Part shown: in pieces, positions 34,511-43,943 of the stretch | Numbering within the stretch: the first letter of the stretch is position 1 | How the letters are laid out: the number at the start of each line of letters is the position of its first letter | NCBI GenBank assembly: GCA_018241685.1 | Contig: JAFEDJ010000059.1 | Coordinates: 54,169-118,168 of the forward strand | Direction: 5' to 3' | Length of the DNA: 64,000 nucleotides | From: Pseudomonadota bacterium | Lineage (GTDB): Bacteria; Pseudomonadota; Gammaproteobacteria; Burkholderiales; Rhodocyclaceae | Program-made: the position numbers and the translations under genes | The notes under the pieces: model-generated | The model's input: the letters and a program-made list of their open reading frames with translations, nothing else | What the model was told of the DNA's origin: nothing | Database searches by the model: none

Positions 34511-35485
34511 TTACTTGGCGCGGCCGGCGTAGCCGGCGGTCAGCACCGGAATGCGGTAGACCGCGCCACGGCCGACCACGTACAGCTGCTGCTTGCCTGG
34601 CCCTGCGAAAGCCAGGTTCTGCGGCGCCTTCGGCAGCGCGATGATGCCGAGGGGCTCGCCCTTGTTGCTGAAAACCTGCACGCCGGCGCTGCTGGCCACG
34701 TAGAGGCGCCCGTCCTTGTCCACCGCCAGGCCGTCGGCGCCGCTGGACGGCCCGTTGTCGGTCTGGCGGAAGCCTTCCAGTTTGGCGAACTGGCGCTTCG
34801 GGCCGAGCTTGCCGTTGGCGCCGATGTCGTAGGCAAACACGTACTCACCGGCGGTGTTGGCCACGTACAGCACCTTCTCGTCGGGGCTCAGCTGGATGCC
34901 GTTGGGACGCTCGATGTCCTTGGCGAGGCGCTCGATGACGAACTCGGGGCTGATGCGGTAAACCGCCGGCGGCGAAATCTTGGACAGGTCCGGCTTGGGA
35001 TTGGCATTGGCGTTGGCGCCGGAATCGGTGAAATACACGTTGCCGGCCTTGTCTACCACCAGGTCGTTGGGACGGCCGAAGGACAGGCCGCCGTCCACCT
35101 TCTCGGCCAGCGTGCGGGCGTTACCGGCCGGCAGGATCACGCCGACCTTGGGCTGCAGGGTCTGCACCGCCACAAGGTCGCCGTTGGCGGCGAAGGCCAG
35201 CGCATTGACGCCGTTGGTGTTGTCGAGGAAGACCGACGTGGAGCCGTCCGGCGCGATGCGGATCACGCGGGCATTCTGGTTCTCGGTGAACAGCACGCTG
35301 CCGTCCAGCGCGGCGATCGGGCCTTCAGTGCCCTTGAAGCCGTCCTTGATGAGTTCGATTTTCGTGCCGGCGGCAACCACGCCGGCAATCGCCGGCGTCA
35401 CGGCCTCCTGGGCGTGGGCGGCGGACAGGCTCAACAGCACGCCGCCAAGGGCGGCCAGGACACGGAGGGAGGCTTTGAGTTTCAT
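34511..35485 (-). CDS. exported SMP-30/gluconolactonase-like beta-propeller protein
   Basis: 324 residues from the ATG at 35485. Signal peptide (LRVLAALGGVLLSLSAAHAQ), then a six-bladed propeller with SMP-30 repeats: EGPIAALDGSVLFTENQNAR, FGRPNDLVVDKAGNVYFTDS, IERPNGIQLSPDEKVLYVAN and GADGLAVDKDGRLYVASSAG. The Glu (EGP), Asn (RPN, RPNG) and Asp (GADG) residues form the divalent-metal site of lactonases. It likely hydrolyses a lactone in the periplasm. Upstream lie a candidate sigma-54 promoter (35552-35567) and a perfect palindrome (35607-35624); downstream is the dienelactone hydrolase. Confidence 0.9.
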   Translation of the reverse strand: MKLKASLRVLAALGGVLLSLSAAHAQEAVTPAIAGVVAAGTKIELIKDGFKGTEGPIAALDGSVLFTENQNARVIRIAPDGSTSVFLDNTNGVNALAFAANGDLVAVQTLQPKVGVILPAGNARTLAEKVDGGLSFGRPNDLVVDKAGNVYFTDSGANANANPKPDLSKISPPAVYRISPEFVIERLAKDIERPNGIQLSPDEKVLYVANTAGEYVFAYDIGANGKLGPKRQFAKLEGFRQTDNGPSSGADGLAVDKDGRLYVASSAGVQVFSNKGEPLGIIALPKAPQNLAFAGPGKQQLYVVGRGAVYRIPVLTAGYAGRAK

Positions 35486-35551
35486 GGCTGTTGGTAAGGA
35501 GTGACGGGCTGTGAGGTGCGCGGCCTCGGCCGCGGGGGCAGGCCCTTCTCC

Positions 35552-35567
35552 TGCACGGGCCGTGCCA
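35552..35567 (-). promoter_or_regulatory. candidate sigma-54 promoter for SMP-30, hydrolase and cytochrome c'
   Basis: On the minus strand TGGCACG, four bases (GCCC), GTGCA: a perfect -24 half and a near-perfect -12 half with correct spacing. The predicted start near 35541 leaves about 56 bases before the SMP-30 ATG. The same 16-base sequence, with one change, precedes the arylsulfatase gene (40453-40468). It is also self-complementary (GCACGG-CCGTGC), so a repressor operator is an alternative. Confidence 0.5.
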
Positions 35568-35606
35568 ATCCCCGGCCAGGCCATCGCGCCCGGCTGCCAC
35601 GCGCTT

Positions 35607-35624
35607 GATTTATCGAAATAAATC
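35607..35624. promoter_or_regulatory. perfect AT-rich palindrome upstream of the SMP-30 gene
   Basis: GATTTAT (35607-35613), CGAA, ATAAATC (35618-35624): seven-base perfect arms in otherwise GC-rich DNA, about 40 bases upstream of the candidate -24 element. Likely a protein-binding site in the 278-base gap between SMP-30 and the octaheme cytochrome gene. Confidence 0.45.
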
Positions 35625-35763
35625 CGCAACTCCGGGGATCTGCTCAGGCGGCGTCGCGATGCCGGTGAACTGGCCGGGCTGTTGCGCTGCACACAGATCA
35701 CGCCATCGTCTGCTGCCGGTCTGCTGATTTCCCAACCCTGGCGGGCGCCGCGCAGCAGCCGCC

Positions 35764-37950
35764 TCAAGGCGCCGCAAACCCCCGTTCGAGACGCAGTAAC
35801 TCGACCTGATGCGCCGCCGCCTCCGGCCGGCTGAGGCGGCGCTCGATCTGCAGCTGGGTGCGCAGCAAGGCCACGTCCTCGGGCAGGCGCGTCCGCGCCG
35901 CCGCCAGCGTGGCCAGTGCGGCCTCGCCCTGCCCGCTCTCCAGCTGTGCAACGGCCAGCACCAGCGCGTAGCGGCCGTTGTCTGGCGCCAGCATCGCGGC
36001 CCGGGTCAGCTCCGGCAATGCGGCGTCTCGGCGGCCCTGGCGGATCAGCGCCAGGCCGAGGGCATGGGCCGGCTCTGCCGCCGCCGGGGCAAGCTTGACG
36101 GCCTGGCGCAGAGCGGCCTCGCCGTCGGCCTCGCGGCCGTTGGCGCGGTACAGGTCGGCCAGGTTCACCAGTGCCGGCACGAAGCCGGCATCCAGACGCA
36201 AGGCGGTGCGCAGGGCCTGCTCGGCCGCCTGTGGCTGGCCTCGGGCGGCGTGAATGCGGGCCAGATTGACATGGCTCTCGGGGCGATCCGCGGCCAGTTC
36301 TTCGCTGGCGATCAATTCCGCCAGCACGGCACTCAACCGTTCCCGGCGCGCCGGCGGCAGGCGCTCGGCCGGCACGGCCGCCAGCGTGCGGGCCGCCTCG
36401 GTGCGCACCGCCCGCAGCGGGTCGTCGAGCAGGCTATCTCCGATGCGCCAGGCCTCGGGCAGCGCCAGGCCAGCCAGCGCCCGTGCGGCGCCAAGGCGCA
36501 GCAGGCCTTCACCGGAGCGGGCCGCGCGGGCCACCGCGTCCGCCGCCGCAGGGCTGCCGGCCAGGCGCAGCAGCGCACCGGCCTGCTGGATCGCCGGATA
36601 CTCGGCGGACAGCAGTTCGGCCAGCGGCACGCCGGCGCGGCGCCCCGCCAGCACGGCAACCGGCGGCGTAGTGGCTGCTTCCGGCCGGCCGGTCCAGCGT
36701 TCGATGGCAGCGGCGGCCCAGGCCGGGCTCTTGTCCTTATGGCAGGCCGTGCAGGCGTCCGGCGTGCCCAGGCGGGCGCTCTGGGCCGGGCGCGGCACCG
36801 CCAGGCGATGGTCGCGGCGCACGTGCACGCCCATGTAGGTCTTGGTCGGCATGTGGCAGCTGACGCACTGGGCGCCGGCCGAGCCCTCGCCGTGGCGGTG
36901 GTGCTCCGGCCGGTCGTAGCGGGACGGCAGGTGGCACTGCCCGCACAGGGCATTGCCGTCGGCGCGCAGCTTGAGGCTGTGGCTGTCGTGGCAATGGCTG
37001 CAGGTGACGCCGGCCCGGTGCATGCGGCTCTGCACGAAGGAGCCGTACTCGAAGACCTCATCGTCGATCTGCCCGTCCGGATGGTAGAGGCCGGGCTCGA
37101 CCAGCACCGGCCGGTAGTCGTCGAGGAAGGCCGCGCCGGGCCGGGGTTCCGCCGTGAGTTGCTGGCGCCGGGAGTGGCAGCCGAAGCAGGCTTCGCCGGC
37201 CCGCTGGCCGGCCGTCGGATCGCCGTCGCTGCGGGCGATGGGATTGCTGCCGTCGTAGCGGAAGACCAGCCTGCGCAGTTGCCGCGTCGCCACCGTCAGG
37301 CCCGCATCGGCCACTGCCACCGGCTTGCCGCCCCGCGCCCAGGCCAGATGCGCCGAAGCGGGCCCATGGCAGGCCTCGCAGCCTACCGCCATCTCGGCCC
37401 AGCGGGTGCGGTAGCTATCGGACTGGAGATCGTAGTTCTTCACCAGCCCGGTGGAATGGCAGGACGCGCACATGAAGTTCCAGTTCTGCTCGCGGCCGCT
37501 CCAATGCACGGGTTCGCCGGGCTTGGGCGGCGCATCCGGGTAGAGGTGATACCAGCGCTGGCCGCCCTCCTCCCGGCGCCGTGCGTCCCACGCCACGCCG
37601 AGGGCCTGCAGGCGCCCGCCGGGCAGCGCGACGAGGTACTGCTGCAGCGGATGCACGCCGAAGGTGTGGGTGACCTGGAAGTCCGCCTCGCGCCCGTCCG
37701 GCCCGGCGGTACGCACGTAGAAGGCCTCGCCCTTGCGGAAGACGCGCGTGGTCTGGCCGTGGTGGCTGACGCTCACGTCGCGGAAGTCGCCGAGCACCGT
37801 GGCCGGGCTGGCGACCTGCATGGACTGGGCATGGTGGGACGCCTGCCAGCGCCGGGCCTCGTCGGCATGGCAGCCGGCGCAGGCTTCGCTACCGACGTAG
37901 CGCACGGCATCGCCGGCCGGCGCCAGGGCCGGAGCGGCGAGCAGGAACAT
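35764..37950 (-). CDS. octaheme c-type cytochrome with HEAT-like and TPR C-terminal domain
   Basis: 728 residues from the ATG at 37950; upstream in-frame codons (GGWWRIVFL) would lengthen the hydrophobic export signal but offer no usual start codon. Eight CXXCH haem sites occur in the first 400 residues: CAGCH, CASCH, CEACH, CFGCH, CSHCH, CGQCH, CVSCH and CTACH. Then follow Ala/Arg/Leu-rich helical repeats (about 430-540) and TPRs (about 545-720, ALRLDAGFVPALVNLADLYR). Such proteins resemble the multihaem/TPR cytochromes called cytochrome c554-like or DmsE-independent reductases; the substrate is unknown. It starts 59 bases after the arylsulfatase, on the same strand, implying cotranscription. 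Confidence 0.9.
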   Translation of the reverse strand: MFLLAAPALAPAGDAVRYVGSEACAGCHADEARRWQASHHAQSMQVASPATVLGDFRDVSVSHHGQTTRVFRKGEAFYVRTAGPDGREADFQVTHTFGVHPLQQYLVALPGGRLQALGVAWDARRREEGGQRWYHLYPDAPPKPGEPVHWSGREQNWNFMCASCHSTGLVKNYDLQSDSYRTRWAEMAVGCEACHGPASAHLAWARGGKPVAVADAGLTVATRQLRRLVFRYDGSNPIARSDGDPTAGQRAGEACFGCHSRRQQLTAEPRPGAAFLDDYRPVLVEPGLYHPDGQIDDEVFEYGSFVQSRMHRAGVTCSHCHDSHSLKLRADGNALCGQCHLPSRYDRPEHHRHGEGSAGAQCVSCHMPTKTYMGVHVRRDHRLAVPRPAQSARLGTPDACTACHKDKSPAWAAAAIERWTGRPEAATTPPVAVLAGRRAGVPLAELLSAEYPAIQQAGALLRLAGSPAAADAVARAARSGEGLLRLGAARALAGLALPEAWRIGDSLLDDPLRAVRTEAARTLAAVPAERLPPARRERLSAVLAELIASEELAADRPESHVNLARIHAARGQPQAAEQALRTALRLDAGFVPALVNLADLYRANGREADGEAALRQAVKLAPAAAEPAHALGLALIRQGRRDAALPELTRAAMLAPDNGRYALVLAVAQLESGQGEAALATLAAARTRLPEDVALLRTQLQIERRLSRPEAAAHQVELLRLERGFAAP

Positions 37951-38009
37951 CAGGAAGACGATGCGCCACCACCCGCCGCAAGGCGGGCGATGGCGGCTGA
38001 CAGCAGCTT

Positions 38010-40355
38010 TCAGCGCAATTCCACCTCGAGCTTGCCGAGGATGCCGGTGAAGGAGAACGGCACCTTATAGTCCGAACTCACCGGCGAGCCAAGATCGGCG
38101 CCGATGTCGAGGGACTCGTAGGGGCCATAGACGATCTTGGCGATGCGCCCTTCGCCGACCTGCTCGCCATTCACGAACAAGCGCCCGACACCGGGCACCG
38201 CCGCCGGCGGCTGGCCCTGCACGACGGGCGCGGATGGCGCGGCGCCGTCCGGCGTGAAGCTGAAGGCGACCTGCAGCTTGCCCTTCGGCAGCGGCCGCGA
38301 CGACACGATGTGGCCGCTGCGATGGCCGTGGGCGTTGGCCTCATAGACCAGCCGGCCGTCCTTCACGAACAGGCTGAAGCCGCCCCAGCGGCCGCCGTCG
38401 GCGATCAGCACGCCGTCGCCGCCGCGGGCCGGCAGCTCGATGTCGGCGGTGATGCGGTGGGCGCGCCGCGTCACGTCCGGCCCGACCCGCGACGGGATGC
38501 GGGTGACGCCGGCCCGGTAGGTGAACAGCGTGCGCCCGGCAGCCGGGCTCGGACGGCCGACACCGACCTCCGGCGTCAGCGGATAGACGTCGTTGCGCCA
38601 GGCTTCCTTGTCGAAGGTGGCGACCAGCTCGGCCAGCTTGTCCGGGTTGCCGGCAGCCACATCGTGGGCCTGACTGTAGTCCGCATTCAGGTTGTAGAGC
38701 TGCCACTGGCGCTGGCCGAAGGGCGCCTGGTTGAGCACCGCGTTGCCGCGTGGCGCCACGTTGCGGCTGCCGGCCCACCAGCCGTCCTTGTAGATGCCGC
38801 GGCTGCCGCCCATCTCGAAATACTGCAGCGTGCGCGGCGATTCGGCCCTGGCGTTGTCGAAGCTGTACACCAGGCTGCGCCCTTCCAGCGGGACTTGCTG
38901 GATGCCCTCGACCTTGTCCGGGAAGCTGATGCCGGCCAGTTCGTAGATCGTCGGTGCGATGTCGGTGACGTGGCTGAACTGGCTGCGCACCACGCCCTTG
39001 TCGCGCAGGCCCTTGGGCCACGACACCACCAGCGGGTTGCGGGTGCCGCCCAGGTAGGACGGAATGCCCTTGCCGTACTGGAAAGGCGTGTTGTCGGCCC
39101 AGCCCCAGGCGGAACCGTAGAGGTTGTCGAAGCGCGCCGTGCCCAGCGCGTCGATGTCCTTCAGGCGTTCTTCCAGCGCTGCCGGCTGCCCGTCGGACCC
39201 GGTGGCATCGCGGCCGAGCAGCGGCGAGCTGACCTCGGCGCCGTTGTCGCCGACGATGTAAAACACCACCGTGTTGTCGGACTTGCCCTGCGCGCGGATC
39301 TCGGCCAGCAGGCGGCCGACCTGGAAGTCGGTATAGGCCAGGTAGGCAGCGGAGATTTCGGCCTCCCGCGCCAGCAGGCGGCGCTGCTCGGCGGGCAGGG
39401 AATCCCAGGCCGGCAGCTCGGGCGGGCGCGGGGTCAGCTCCGCATTGGCGGGGATCACGCCAAGCTTCTTCTGGCGCGCGAAGGTCTCCTCGCGCAGCTT
39501 GTCCCAGCCCTGGTCGAACTTGCCCTTGTACTTGGCGATCCAGTCCTGCGGCACATGGTGCGGCCAGTGCGTGCCACCAGGCGCGAACCACACGAAGAAA
39601 GGCTTGTCCGGGTACACCGCATCGTGGGTGCGCAGCCAGCGGGTGGCCTCGTCGGCCAGATCGGCGGTCAGGTGGTAGCCCTGCTCCGGCGTGGCCTTCG
39701 GTTCCACCGGCGTGGTGTTACGGTACAGGCGCGGCTCCCACTGGTTGTCGGCACCGCCCATGAAGCCGTAGAAGAACTCGAAGCCGAGGCTGGTCGGCCA
39801 GTGCTCGAAGGGGCCGGCCGGCGTGATCTCCCACTGCGGCGTGTTGTGCCACTTGCCGAAGGCCGAGGTGCTGTAGCCGTTCTGGCGCAGCACCTCGGCC
39901 ACCGACACGGTGTCCTTGGCCCACACCGAGTTGTAGCCGGGAAAGCCGGACGAACTGTCGGCCACGGTGCCGAAGCCGACCTCGTGGTGGTTGCGCCCGG
40001 TGAGGAGCGCCGCGCGGGTCGGCGAACACAGGCTGGTGACATGGAACTGGTTGTAGCTGAGGCCGTTGCGGGCCAGATCCTGCAGCGCCGGTGTGTCGGC
40101 GACGCCGCCGAAGGTAGAGGCGGCGCTGAAGCCGACGTCGTCGAGCAGCACGACCACCACGTTGGGCGCCCCCTTCGGCGCCTGCACCTGCCTGGGCCAG
40201 GCCGGCACCGACTTGTCGCGGGAGGGATCGATCTTGCCGGCGAAGGGCTCGGGCGGACGGGGCAGGACTTGCTGGGCGCCGGCACTGCCCGCGGCGGCCA
40301 GGCCGAGGGCCAGCGCGGCCGAACGGCCCAGCCAGACGTAGATGCGTTTCTTCAT
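38010..40355 (-). CDS. exported arylsulfatase (type I, formylglycine)
   Basis: 781 residues from the ATG at 40355. Signal peptide (LGRSAALALGLAAAGSAGAQ), alkaline-phosphatase-like sulfatase fold with metal ligands LLDDVGF (Asp72-73), and the sulfatase signature LCSPTRAALLTGR in which Cys110 must be converted to formylglycine. Other signature parts: GKWHNTPQWEITPAGPFEHW, GGTHWPHHVPQDW and YIVGDNGAE. The C-terminal region (about 600-781) is a jelly-roll-like domain. It releases sulfate from sulfate esters in the periplasm. The maturation enzyme (FGE or anSME) is not in the window. The octaheme cytochrome gene follows by 59 bases. Confidence 0.95.
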   Translation of the reverse strand: MKKRIYVWLGRSAALALGLAAAGSAGAQQVLPRPPEPFAGKIDPSRDKSVPAWPRQVQAPKGAPNVVVVLLDDVGFSAASTFGGVADTPALQDLARNGLSYNQFHVTSLCSPTRAALLTGRNHHEVGFGTVADSSSGFPGYNSVWAKDTVSVAEVLRQNGYSTSAFGKWHNTPQWEITPAGPFEHWPTSLGFEFFYGFMGGADNQWEPRLYRNTTPVEPKATPEQGYHLTADLADEATRWLRTHDAVYPDKPFFVWFAPGGTHWPHHVPQDWIAKYKGKFDQGWDKLREETFARQKKLGVIPANAELTPRPPELPAWDSLPAEQRRLLAREAEISAAYLAYTDFQVGRLLAEIRAQGKSDNTVVFYIVGDNGAEVSSPLLGRDATGSDGQPAALEERLKDIDALGTARFDNLYGSAWGWADNTPFQYGKGIPSYLGGTRNPLVVSWPKGLRDKGVVRSQFSHVTDIAPTIYELAGISFPDKVEGIQQVPLEGRSLVYSFDNARAESPRTLQYFEMGGSRGIYKDGWWAGSRNVAPRGNAVLNQAPFGQRQWQLYNLNADYSQAHDVAAGNPDKLAELVATFDKEAWRNDVYPLTPEVGVGRPSPAAGRTLFTYRAGVTRIPSRVGPDVTRRAHRITADIELPARGGDGVLIADGGRWGGFSLFVKDGRLVYEANAHGHRSGHIVSSRPLPKGKLQVAFSFTPDGAAPSAPVVQGQPPAAVPGVGRLFVNGEQVGEGRIAKIVYGPYESLDIGADLGSPVSSDYKVPFSFTGILGKLEVELR

Positions 40356-40452
40356 TGTTGTTCCTGTGCGGTCTTCTGTAGATGGCTGCCGGGCTGACTC
40401 AATCCCGGGGATGCCCCACGAACACGCCAGCCCGAAACAAACCGCAAGCAGG

Positions 40453-40468
40453 TGCACGGCCCGTGCCA
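40453..40468 (-). promoter_or_regulatory. candidate sigma-54 promoter for arylsulfatase
   Basis: On the minus strand TGGCACG, four bases (GGCC), GTGCA, with exact GG-N10-GC spacing; only one base of the -12 half departs from consensus. The predicted start near 40442 leaves a leader of about 87 bases. It is nearly identical to the site before SMP-30 (35552-35567). Confidence 0.55.
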
Positions 40469-40611
40469 GCACCCCCGCGACGGCGTGCGGCCCCGCGGCG
40501 CCGGGGCTGTGCGGACGTCAGCCCTCAATCCCACCGCGCGCCGGCCCCTGGCCCTCTGCTGAAAAACCAACTTTTCCGCTGACCGGCTGCTGCCTGCCGC
40601 GCAGTCCGCAA

Positions 40612-40626
40612 TGCCCGGATCGGGCA
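40612..40626. repeat. inverted repeat TGCCCG-N3-CGGGCA
   Basis: Perfect six-base arms around GAT in the divergent region between arylsulfatase and the RND pump. The same arms with CTC between them occur at 53284-53298 before the BT1 transporter gene. It could be an operator for a dimeric regulator; no T tract follows here. Confidence 0.35.
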
Positions 40627-40657
40627 ATCTCCCGCACAGGCACAGGGTTTTTGCCCA

Positions 40658-40673
40658 TGGCCCGGAATTTGCC
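40658..40673 (+). promoter_or_regulatory. candidate sigma-54 promoter for the second RND operon
   Basis: TGGCCCG, four bases (GAAT), TTGCC, with GG-N10-GC spacing. Six of seven bases match in the -24 half and four of five in the -12 half. The predicted start near 40684 gives a leader of about 68 bases before the pump ATG at 40752. Confidence 0.45.
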
Positions 40674-40751
40674 CGATACAGCGGTTTGTTCCAGCCCGGT
40701 CCCGGCGCGCCTCTGCAACCCTGCCCCGCGCAGCCGACCCCAGAATTCCCG

Positions 40752-43700
40752 ATGTGGATCGTCAATATCGCCTTGCGGCGCCCCTACACCTTCCTGGTCA
40801 TGGCGCTGCTCATCCTGCTGTCCATGCCCTATGTGCTGAAGAAGATGTCCGTGGACATCTTCCCGGACATCGATATCCCGGTCGTGGCCATGCTGTACAG
40901 CTACAACGGCCTGCCCGCACCGGAGATCTATAGCCGCATCAGCCGCAACGCCGAGCGGGCCATGACCCAGTCGGTCGACAACATCGAGCACACCGAGTCC
41001 CTGTCGGTGGCCGGCGCGTCGATCATCAAGGTGTTCTTCCAGCCCGGCACCGACATCGGCACCGCGCTGGCCCAGGTCCAGTCGGCGGCCAACTCGGCCT
41101 ACCGCTCGATGCCGGTCGGCATCGCGCCGCCGCAGGTGGTGCAGTACTCGGCCACCGACCTGCCGCTGCTGCAGGTCGGCGTATCCAGCGCCACGGTGCC
41201 GGAAACGGAAGTGGGCGAACTGACCAACGACGTGGTGCGCAACACCCTGCGCACCAAGAAGGGCGTCGAGCTGACCGCCCCCTTCGGCGCCCGCAACCGC
41301 CAGATCTCAGTGGACATCGACACCAACGCGCTGCTGGCCCGCGGCCTCACGCCGGCCGACGTCAGCGACGCCATCGGCAACCAGACCCTCACGCTGCCCA
41401 CCGGCACCATCAAGATCGGCGAGCGGGAATACGACGTGGCCCTCAACGGCTCGGTGGCCACCCTCGCCAAGATCGGCGACATCCCGGTCAAGACCGTCGC
41501 CGGCAAGACCATCCATGTGCGCGACGTGGCCAGCGTGCGCGACGGCGCCGGCCCGCTGCAGACCATCGTGCGCCACAACGGCGAGCGCGGCATCCTGACC
41601 TCGGTGTTCAAGGTCGGCGGCGTGTCCACGCTGGAGGTGGTGGACCAGGTGCGCGCCGAGATCCCGCGCATCCTCGACAAGCTGCCCGAGGACATGAAGC
41701 TGACGCTGATGTTCGACCAGTCCCTGTTCGTGCGGGCAGCCATCGGCAACGTGCTGCACGAGGCGCTGATCGCCGCCTCGCTGACCGCCGCGATGATCCT
41801 GCTGTTTCTCGGCAACTGGCGCAGCACCTGCATCATCGCGGTGTCCATTCCGCTGTCGATCTGCTGCTCGCTGGTGGTGCTGTACCTGCTCGGCGAGAGC
41901 CTCAACCTGATGACCCTCGGCGGCCTGGCGCTGGCGGTGGGCATCCTGGTAGACGACGCCACCGTCGAGATCGAGAACATCGAGCGCCAGATGGGCCTCG
42001 GCAAGAATCCGCACCAGGCCATCCTCGACGGCGCGCAGGAGATCGCCGTGCCGGCCTTCGTATCCACGCTGTGCATCTGCATCGTCTTCGTGCCGATGTT
42101 CTTCCTCACCGGCGTGGCGCGCTCGCTGTTCGTGCCGCTGGCCGAGGCGGTGGTCTTCGCGATGCTGGCCTCCTACCTGCTGTCGCGGACCCTGGTGCCG
42201 ACGCTGGTGATGTACCTGATGGCCAGCCAGCACGGTGTCCATCGCAAGGCCCCGGCTGCCGGCTTCGCCGCCCTGTGCCAGCGCGTCCACGTCGGTTTCG
42301 AGCATGGCTTTGGCCGCCTGCGCGAGCACTACACGGTGCTGCTGGCCGCCCTGCTGCGCCAGCGCCGCCGCTTCGGCAGCGCCTTCGCCGGCCTGTGCTT
42401 GCTGTCCCTGGGCCTGGTGCCGCTGCTCGGGCAAGACCTCTTCCCGGCGGTGGATGCCGGCCAGCTGCGCCTGCACGTCCGCGCCCCGTCCGGCCTCCGC
42501 CTGGAGGAGATGCCCCGCCTGGTGGACCAGATCGAGGCGGCGATCCGCGAGACCATCCCGGCCGACGAACTGGGCGACATCCTGGACATCGTCGGTGGCC
42601 CCTACTCGACACGCAATACGCTGTTCGGCAACTCCGGCACCACCGAGACCGCCGATACCGAGATCATGGTGTCCCTCAAGCCGGGCCACGCCCCGAGCAA
42701 CGACTACGCGACCCGCCTGCGCACGCTGCTGCCGGAGCGCTTCCCCGGTGTGGAGTTTTTCTTCCAGCCCGCCGACCAGGTCAGCCAGACCCTCAACTTC
42801 GGCACGCCGGCCCCGATCGACATCCAGTTCATCGGCGGCAAGCCGGCCGAGGTGACGCCGCTGGCGGTGGAGCTCAACAAGCGCCTGCGGGCCATTCCCG
42901 GCATCGTCGATGCCCACGTCTACCAGCGCTGGAGCAAGCCGGCGCTGGCCCTGGACATGGACCGCGTGCGCCTGCAGCAGCTCGGCCTCGCCGCCAGGGA
43001 CGTGGCCCAGAACGTGATGGTGTCCCTGTCCGGCAGCATGCAGGCGGCCCCTGCCTACTGGCTCAACCCGAGCAACAACAACCTGTACACCATCGGCGTG
43101 CGCACGCCGGAAACCGCCCTCGACAGCCTCGACAGTCTGCTGCGTACCCCGGTCGGCGCCCGCGAGGACGGAGCCCAACTGCTCGGCAACGTGGTCGGCC
43201 TGTCCCGCCAGGCACTGGCGCCGATGCTCACCAGCTACAACACCAACCCGATATTCAACGTCTATGCCAACGTGGAAGGGCGCGACCTGGGCAGCGTCAG
43301 CCGCGACATCGCGGTGATCCTCGACGACATCCGCAGCAGGCTGCCGCGCGGCGTGGACCTGGTGATGCGCGGCCAGGTGGAGACCTTGCACGACTCCTTC
43401 ATCGGCCTGGCCACCGGCCTGGCGGTGGCGATCGTGCTGGTCTACCTGCTGCTGGTGGTCAACTTCCAGTCGTGGATCGACCCGCTGATCATCGTCAGCG
43501 CGCTGCCGGCGGCGCTGGCCGGCATCGCCTGGCTGCTGTTCCTGTCCGGCACCACCCTCAGCGTGCCGGCGCTGACCGGCACCATCATGACGATGGGGGT
43601 CGCCACCGCCAACTCGATCCTGCTGGTGTCCTTCGCCCGCACGCGCCTCGCCGAAGGCGTGCCGCCCGTTGGCGCGGCGCTGGAAGCCGCCTCCACCCGC

Positions 43701-43925
43701 CTGCGCCCGGTGCTCATGACCGCCTTCGCGATGATCGTCGGCATGCTGCCGATGGCCCTCGGCCTCGGCGAGGGCGCCGAACAGAATGCCCCGCTGGGCC
43801 GCGCGGTAATCGGCGGGCTGGCCTTCGCCACCGCCTCCACGCTGCTCTTCGTTCCCCTCGTCTTCGCCGCCGTCCATCTGCGGCTGGAGCGCCGCGGGCC
43901 GCGCCACCAACTGGCCCCCGCCTGA
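40752..43925 (+). CDS. RND efflux pump (AcrB/HAE1 family, second system)
   Basis: 1057 residues from the ATG at 40752 (MWIVNIALRRPYTFL); upstream in-frame codons lack coding character. Twelve helices and two periplasmic loops; LALAVGILVDDATVEIENIE carries one strong proton-relay Asp pair (DD) in helix 4, and TGTIMTMGVATANSILLVSF is helix 10, where the usual GIVKKNA is replaced by GVATANS. That change and the first-helix sequence place it in a different HAE1 branch from the pumps at 5226-11410. The gene order is pump then adaptor, opposite to the first operon. No outer-membrane channel gene is present, so it must borrow one. Confidence 0.92.
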   Translation: MWIVNIALRRPYTFLVMALLILLSMPYVLKKMSVDIFPDIDIPVVAMLYSYNGLPAPEIYSRISRNAERAMTQSVDNIEHTESLSVAGASIIKVFFQPGTDIGTALAQVQSAANSAYRSMPVGIAPPQVVQYSATDLPLLQVGVSSATVPETEVGELTNDVVRNTLRTKKGVELTAPFGARNRQISVDIDTNALLARGLTPADVSDAIGNQTLTLPTGTIKIGEREYDVALNGSVATLAKIGDIPVKTVAGKTIHVRDVASVRDGAGPLQTIVRHNGERGILTSVFKVGGVSTLEVVDQVRAEIPRILDKLPEDMKLTLMFDQSLFVRAAIGNVLHEALIAASLTAAMILLFLGNWRSTCIIAVSIPLSICCSLVVLYLLGESLNLMTLGGLALAVGILVDDATVEIENIERQMGLGKNPHQAILDGAQEIAVPAFVSTLCICIVFVPMFFLTGVARSLFVPLAEAVVFAMLASYLLSRTLVPTLVMYLMASQHGVHRKAPAAGFAALCQRVHVGFEHGFGRLREHYTVLLAALLRQRRRFGSAFAGLCLLSLGLVPLLGQDLFPAVDAGQLRLHVRAPSGLRLEEMPRLVDQIEAAIRETIPADELGDILDIVGGPYSTRNTLFGNSGTTETADTEIMVSLKPGHAPSNDYATRLRTLLPERFPGVEFFFQPADQVSQTLNFGTPAPIDIQFIGGKPAEVTPLAVELNKRLRAIPGIVDAHVYQRWSKPALALDMDRVRLQQLGLAARDVAQNVMVSLSGSMQAAPAYWLNPSNNNLYTIGVRTPETALDSLDSLLRTPVGAREDGAQLLGNVVGLSRQALAPMLTSYNTNPIFNVYANVEGRDLGSVSRDIAVILDDIRSRLPRGVDLVMRGQVETLHDSFIGLATGLAVAIVLVYLLLVVNFQSWIDPLIIVSALPAALAGIAWLLFLSGTTLSVPALTGTIMTMGVATANSILLVSFARTRLAEGVPPVGAALEAASTRLRPVLMTAFAMIVGMLPMALGLGEGAEQNAPLGRAVIGGLAFATASTLLFVPLVFAAVHLRLERRGPRHQLAPA

Positions 43926-43943
43926 CCGAACCGGACTCGCCCC

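Larger units (their letters stand above)
40356..40751. other. 396-base divergent intergenic region with two candidate sigma-54 promoters
   Basis: Between arylsulfatase (leftward) and the second RND pump (rightward). No credible gene. Besides the promoters at 40453-40468 and 40658-40673 it holds an inverted repeat TGCCCG-GAT-CGGGCA (40612-40626), and TTGCCC motifs recur at 40651 and 40669. A regulator-binding region controlling both directions is likely. Confidence 0.5.

Noticed and set aside
35809..40397. Long plus-strand open frames opposite the octaheme cytochrome and arylsulfatase genes
   Set aside because: The minus-strand genes have clear haem and sulfatase motifs; the plus-strand readings are shadows of low complexity.
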